Program-made: the position numbers and the translations under genes
Origin: Terasakiispira papahanaumokuakeensis
Lineage (GTDB): Bacteria; Pseudomonadota; Gammaproteobacteria; Pseudomonadales; Halomonadaceae
Assembly (NCBI RefSeq): GCF_001709345.1
Contig: NZ_MDTQ01000001.1
Location: forward strand, 3,980,765-4,042,489
Direction of reading: 5' to 3'
Length of the DNA: 61,725 nucleotides
Shown: in pieces, positions 61,715 to 61,725 of the stretch
How the letters are laid out: every line of letters begins with the position of its first letter
How positions within the stretch are numbered: position 1 is the stretch's first letter
The notes under the pieces: model-generated
Database searches by the model: none
Seen by the model: only the letters and a program-made list of their open reading frames with translations
What the model was told of the DNA's origin: nothing

Positions 61715-61725
61715 AATAAACCGAG

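Noticed and set aside
1-61725. tRNA genes, insertion sequences, integrases, toxin-antitoxin or phage-defence genes
   Set aside because: I looked for T-loop-like GGTTCGA segments and for transposase, integrase or defence motifs. The few T-loop-like hits lie in coding regions, and no such proteins were found.

Overview
The window reads as a chromosomal segment of a gammaproteobacterium of roughly average G+C content. Gene content and order (monofunctional hisB followed by hisH, hisA and hisF; homoserine kinase / DUF2782 / polA; LapD-LapG; YdiJ-type D-2-hydroxyglutarate dehydrogenase; glutaryl-CoA dehydrogenase with its CoA-transferase) fit Pseudomonadales or Oceanospirillales, perhaps a Halomonas relative. 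The species cannot be told from the sequence alone. I found no tRNA, rRNA, CRISPR array, insertion sequence or prophage. Most of the window is ordinary core chromosome.

Layout. 1-8.4 kb is a biofilm-adhesin locus: the C-terminal part of a giant secreted repeat protein, a small conserved protein, and on the opposite strand a LapD-type c-di-GMP receptor with the LapG-type periplasmic protease. 8.6-13.2 kb holds acpH, a bestrophin-like membrane protein, an M48 lipoprotein protease, a MATE exporter and a small membrane protein. 13.2-24 kb carries gabT, a divergent PuuR-like regulator, oligopeptidase A, an SNF-family Na+ symporter, a gamma-carbonic anhydrase, a LysE exporter, a PEBP-like protein and a DUF416 protein. 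22.7-30.5 kb carries thrB, DUF2782, polA, a coiled-coil membrane protein, a methyltransferase, a 3-methyladenine glycosylase and a 2OG-Fe(II) oxygenase. 30.9-37.9 kb carries an MFS transporter, an FCD-type GntR regulator divergent from gcdH-CoA-transferase (glutarate catabolism), and a chemoreceptor. 37.9-43.9 kb carries tcdA, truC, an AT-rich 1.4 kb spacer with a tiny ORF, dps, glycerate kinase, DUF501 and a PilZ-like protein. 44-51.4 kb carries an RND pump with its adaptor, metR, a di-haem peroxidase and azoR. 51.7-61.7 kb carries hisBHAF with an outer-membrane protein gene, a FemAB/GNAT-like protein, DUF1415, YdiJ, a Fur-box region and an LpxL-type acyltransferase.

Functional links. The first four genes form a c-di-GMP-controlled adhesin retention module. 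gabT (as 5-aminovalerate or GABA aminotransferase) and gcdH/CoA-transferase could serve the same lysine/glutarate route. tcdA and truC are adjacent tRNA-modification genes.

The most unusual signal is not a gene. At least eighteen intergenic spacers contain short tandem arrays of 2-5 degenerate units whose sequence differs from locus to locus but whose period is 15-20 bp, most often exactly 16 bp. Many abut or include a stop codon, and one duplicates a ribosome binding site plus start codon and so creates a 7-codon upstream ORF. I know of no described element that fits this pattern.
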